From: G020353115 sp964389685
Lineage (GTDB): Bacteria; Bacteroidota; Bacteroidia; Bacteroidales; VadinHA17
Direction of reading: 5' to 3'
Length of the DNA: 54,615 bases
NCBI GenBank assembly: GCA_964389685.1
Contig: CAYMFM010000020.1
Coordinates: 1-54,615 of the forward strand
The notes beneath the pieces are model-generated. The model made no database searches. It was not told the origin of the DNA and saw only the letters and a list, made by a program, of their open reading frames with translations. Made by a program: the position numbers and the translations under genes. Position 1 is the stretch's first letter. Each line of letters starts with the position of its first letter. This document shows, piece by piece, positions 52,970-54,615 of the stretch.

Positions 52970-54615
52970 ATGAAAAAACAATGGTTTGTTTATTCATTTG
53001 TCGCGTTGTTTACAATATTTGCATTAACCTCGTTGACTTCCATTAAAGAAAGAAAGTTTTATTATGCTTTTAATGAAAAGACACCTCTTATATCTCAGGA
53101 AAATATTCTATTGGTCAAGTTTACAAAGGAGTTTGATAGAGTAAATATGGAAAATTTCTTAAAAGATTCAGTAACCGGAATTCAAATAAAGTGGCATAAT
53201 CCTTTCGTTGTTGAGATTTCTTCAGAATCGTTAACGACAATAGAAGATTTGAAATTGAAGTTAAAGTCACAAGAAAATATCACTTCCTGCCATCCTTTTT
53301 ACAAATCGGAAGACGGAGTGGATATGGGGGTAACCGATGAGATATTAATCAGATTTTTGCCAGATGTTTCTGATAAGCAGCAAAAAGAGCTTCATGACAA
53401 GTTTAACACAGAAGTTATAAAAGAAACCAAAATCTATCAAAAATTAATTTGCCCTAAAGGTGGTGATGCTTTAGAAATAGCTAATGCATATTTTAAAACA
53501 GGATTGGTTGAATTTTCAACACCAGATTTCATTTCTTATCCTGAATTATTTCAGACATTACCAAATGATACATATTTTGGATATCAAATAACCTGCCATA
53601 ATACAGGACAAACATTTAACGATGGGCATTCAGGAACTAATGACGCCGATATAGATGCACCTGAAGCATGGGAAGTAACTACAGGTAGTAGCGATGTTAT
53701 AATTGCTGTTCTTGATGAGGGAGTAACATCCGACCACCCCGATTTACCAAATACCAGACAGGTGAGGTTAAATGGGAGTGATTTTACGAGTGGTGATAAT
53801 GATCCATCACCAGTAGGGAACGAAAACCACGGAAATGCATGTGCAGGAGTGATTGCCGCAACAATGAATAACAATCAAGGAATTGCGGGTATTGCACCTG
53901 ATTGTAAGATAATGCCAATACGTATGATGGATAAACCTCCTTCTGTAGTTGCAGATGCCATTGAATTTGCAGTAGATAACGGAGCAGATATTTTATCAAA
54001 TAGTTGGGGGTGGTGGACATCAAATCCAAACAGATATCCTGTAGTTGTTACGGCAATAAACTATGCTATAAATAATGACAGAGTTTTAATTTTTGCTGCG
54101 GGAAATACTGCCATTCACGATGAAAATAATGATGGGTATGTTACATTTCCTGCTAATGTAAACATTCAAGGAGTGATTACCGTTGGGTCTTCAGATCGTG
54201 ATGATCAACAAGCAAATTACAGCCCAACCAGTGATTGGTATTCTCAAAACAATCAAATTATTGACATTGTAGCGCCATCGCACCGAGCCTGGCCTTGCAG
54301 AATAACGGGTGAAACAAAAGAGATGTGGACAATTGATATCCCTGATTCGGCAGGTTATAATCCATGGCCTGATTCAGGATCTTGTGATAACCCACCTCCT
54401 TATGAAGAAGAATTGCCAAACTCAGGTACAAACTATTTATCCTATACTGGGAGATTTGGGGGTACTTCTCATTCTTGTCCTGTAGTTGCGGCAGTTGCAG
54501 CATTAGTATTGTCTATTGATCAGAGTTTTACATATTTAGAGGTATTCGATATATTAACTACCACCGCAGATGAAGTTGGAGGATATACATATACAAACGG
54601 TTGGAGTGAAGAATT
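52970..54615 (+). CDS. Subtilisin-like (S8) protease, copy 2, intact 5' end, partial at window edge
   Basis: 548 codons open to the last base; the stop and any T9SS tail lie outside. Signal peptide MKKQWFVYSFVALFTIFALTS, then two propeptide-like modules and the S8 domain with D249 in AVLDEGV, H287 in ENHGNACAGV and S500 in GGTSHSCP. Compared with copy 1 the catalytic motifs are the same, the oxyanion region is AGN in place of VGN, and the loop after D249 is the more usual SDHPDLP. It starts 6 nt after its lipoprotein partner. The final 87 nt of the window are nearly identical to 50956-51042. Confidence 0.92.
   Translation, partial: MKKQWFVYSFVALFTIFALTSLTSIKERKFYYAFNEKTPLISQENILLVKFTKEFDRVNMENFLKDSVTGIQIKWHNPFVVEISSESLTTIEDLKLKLKSQENITSCHPFYKSEDGVDMGVTDEILIRFLPDVSDKQQKELHDKFNTEVIKETKIYQKLICPKGGDALEIANAYFKTGLVEFSTPDFISYPELFQTLPNDTYFGYQITCHNTGQTFNDGHSGTNDADIDAPEAWEVTTGSSDVIIAVLDEGVTSDHPDLPNTRQVRLNGSDFTSGDNDPSPVGNENHGNACAGVIAATMNNNQGIAGIAPDCKIMPIRMMDKPPSVVADAIEFAVDNGADILSNSWGWWTSNPNRYPVVVTAINYAINNDRVLIFAAGNTAIHDENNDGYVTFPANVNIQGVITVGSSDRDDQQANYSPTSDWYSQNNQIIDIVAPSHRAWPCRITGETKEMWTIDIPDSAGYNPWPDSGSCDNPPPYEEELPNSGTNYLSYTGRFGGTSHSCPVVAAVAALVLSIDQSFTYLEVFDILTTTADEVGGYTYTNGWSEE

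Noticed and set aside
1..54615. CRISPR array, prophage or integron
   Set aside because: No regular repeat-spacer pattern, cas, phage structural or integrase genes were seen.

Overview
The window is a stretch of a Bacteroidota genome, probably a marine or environmental Bacteroidales/Marinilabiliales-type lineage; I cannot place it lower than phylum with confidence. Evidence: TAnnTTTG-type -7 promoter elements, few Shine-Dalgarno sequences, a type IX secretion (T9SS) sorting domain, a DUF5916 barrel protein, a two-subunit methylmalonyl-CoA mutase, ribosomal protein S16 with a long charged tail, and the mutL-rhomboid-rhomboid-exo/endonuclease cluster. The first 47 kb is core chromosome; the last 7 kb is AT-rich accessory DNA.

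Layout. 1-280: degenerate short-repeat DNA. 282-2403 (minus): gmhA and comM. 2579-8561 (plus): voltage-gated K+ channel, small membrane protein, mutL, two rhomboid proteases, an EEP-family phosphodiesterase. 8558-12038 (minus): threonine dehydratase and a secreted S9D glutamyl-endopeptidase-like enzyme. 12177-17686: dapD, then a surface-glycan decoration locus (LicD-like transferase, two LicC-like nucleotidyltransferases, a GT2 glycosyltransferase, a CDP-glycerol-type polymerase) ending in tsaC. 17702-19897 (minus): rpsP, rimM, a DUF2807 lipoprotein. 20151-24033: dnaE and trxA. 24134-29851 (minus): an exported TPR-caspase protein and, 10 nt downstream, a beta-propeller/SpoIIE-phosphatase sensor. 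29984-36179: ribD, prmC, recX, prfB (with its programmed +1 frameshift), an ArsC-like protein, fumC, an outer-membrane barrel. 36169-38262: DUF5916 protein. 38438-44185: mutA-mutB, a thioredoxin-like lipoprotein and two small membrane proteins. 44179-46620: metallo-beta-lactamase-fold hydrolase divergent from a DtxR/MntR regulator and ZIP metal transporter. 46747-47092: tRNA-Glu(UUC) and rpsT.

Accessory end (47251-54615). A module made of a conserved leader with a palindrome, a small SCKKE lipoprotein and a secreted subtilisin-like protease is present twice in tandem. In copy 1 an IS256-family element (47981-49375) has jumped into codon 8 of the protease, leaving a 9-bp target duplication and cutting off the signal peptide. 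In copy 2 the protease is open to the window edge. The leaders and first ~38 codons of the two lipoproteins are nearly identical while the remainder is diverged, suggesting recombination or gene conversion. The lipoprotein-subtilase pair is the best candidate here for an undescribed system; the TPR-caspase/propeller-phosphatase pair is second.

Assembly notes. Both 100-N gaps (19148-19247 and 26885-26984) are flanked by identical sequence (47 and 55 nt), so they are overlapping contig ends rather than missing sequence. Collapsing the second restores one 1066-residue gene from what looks like two.
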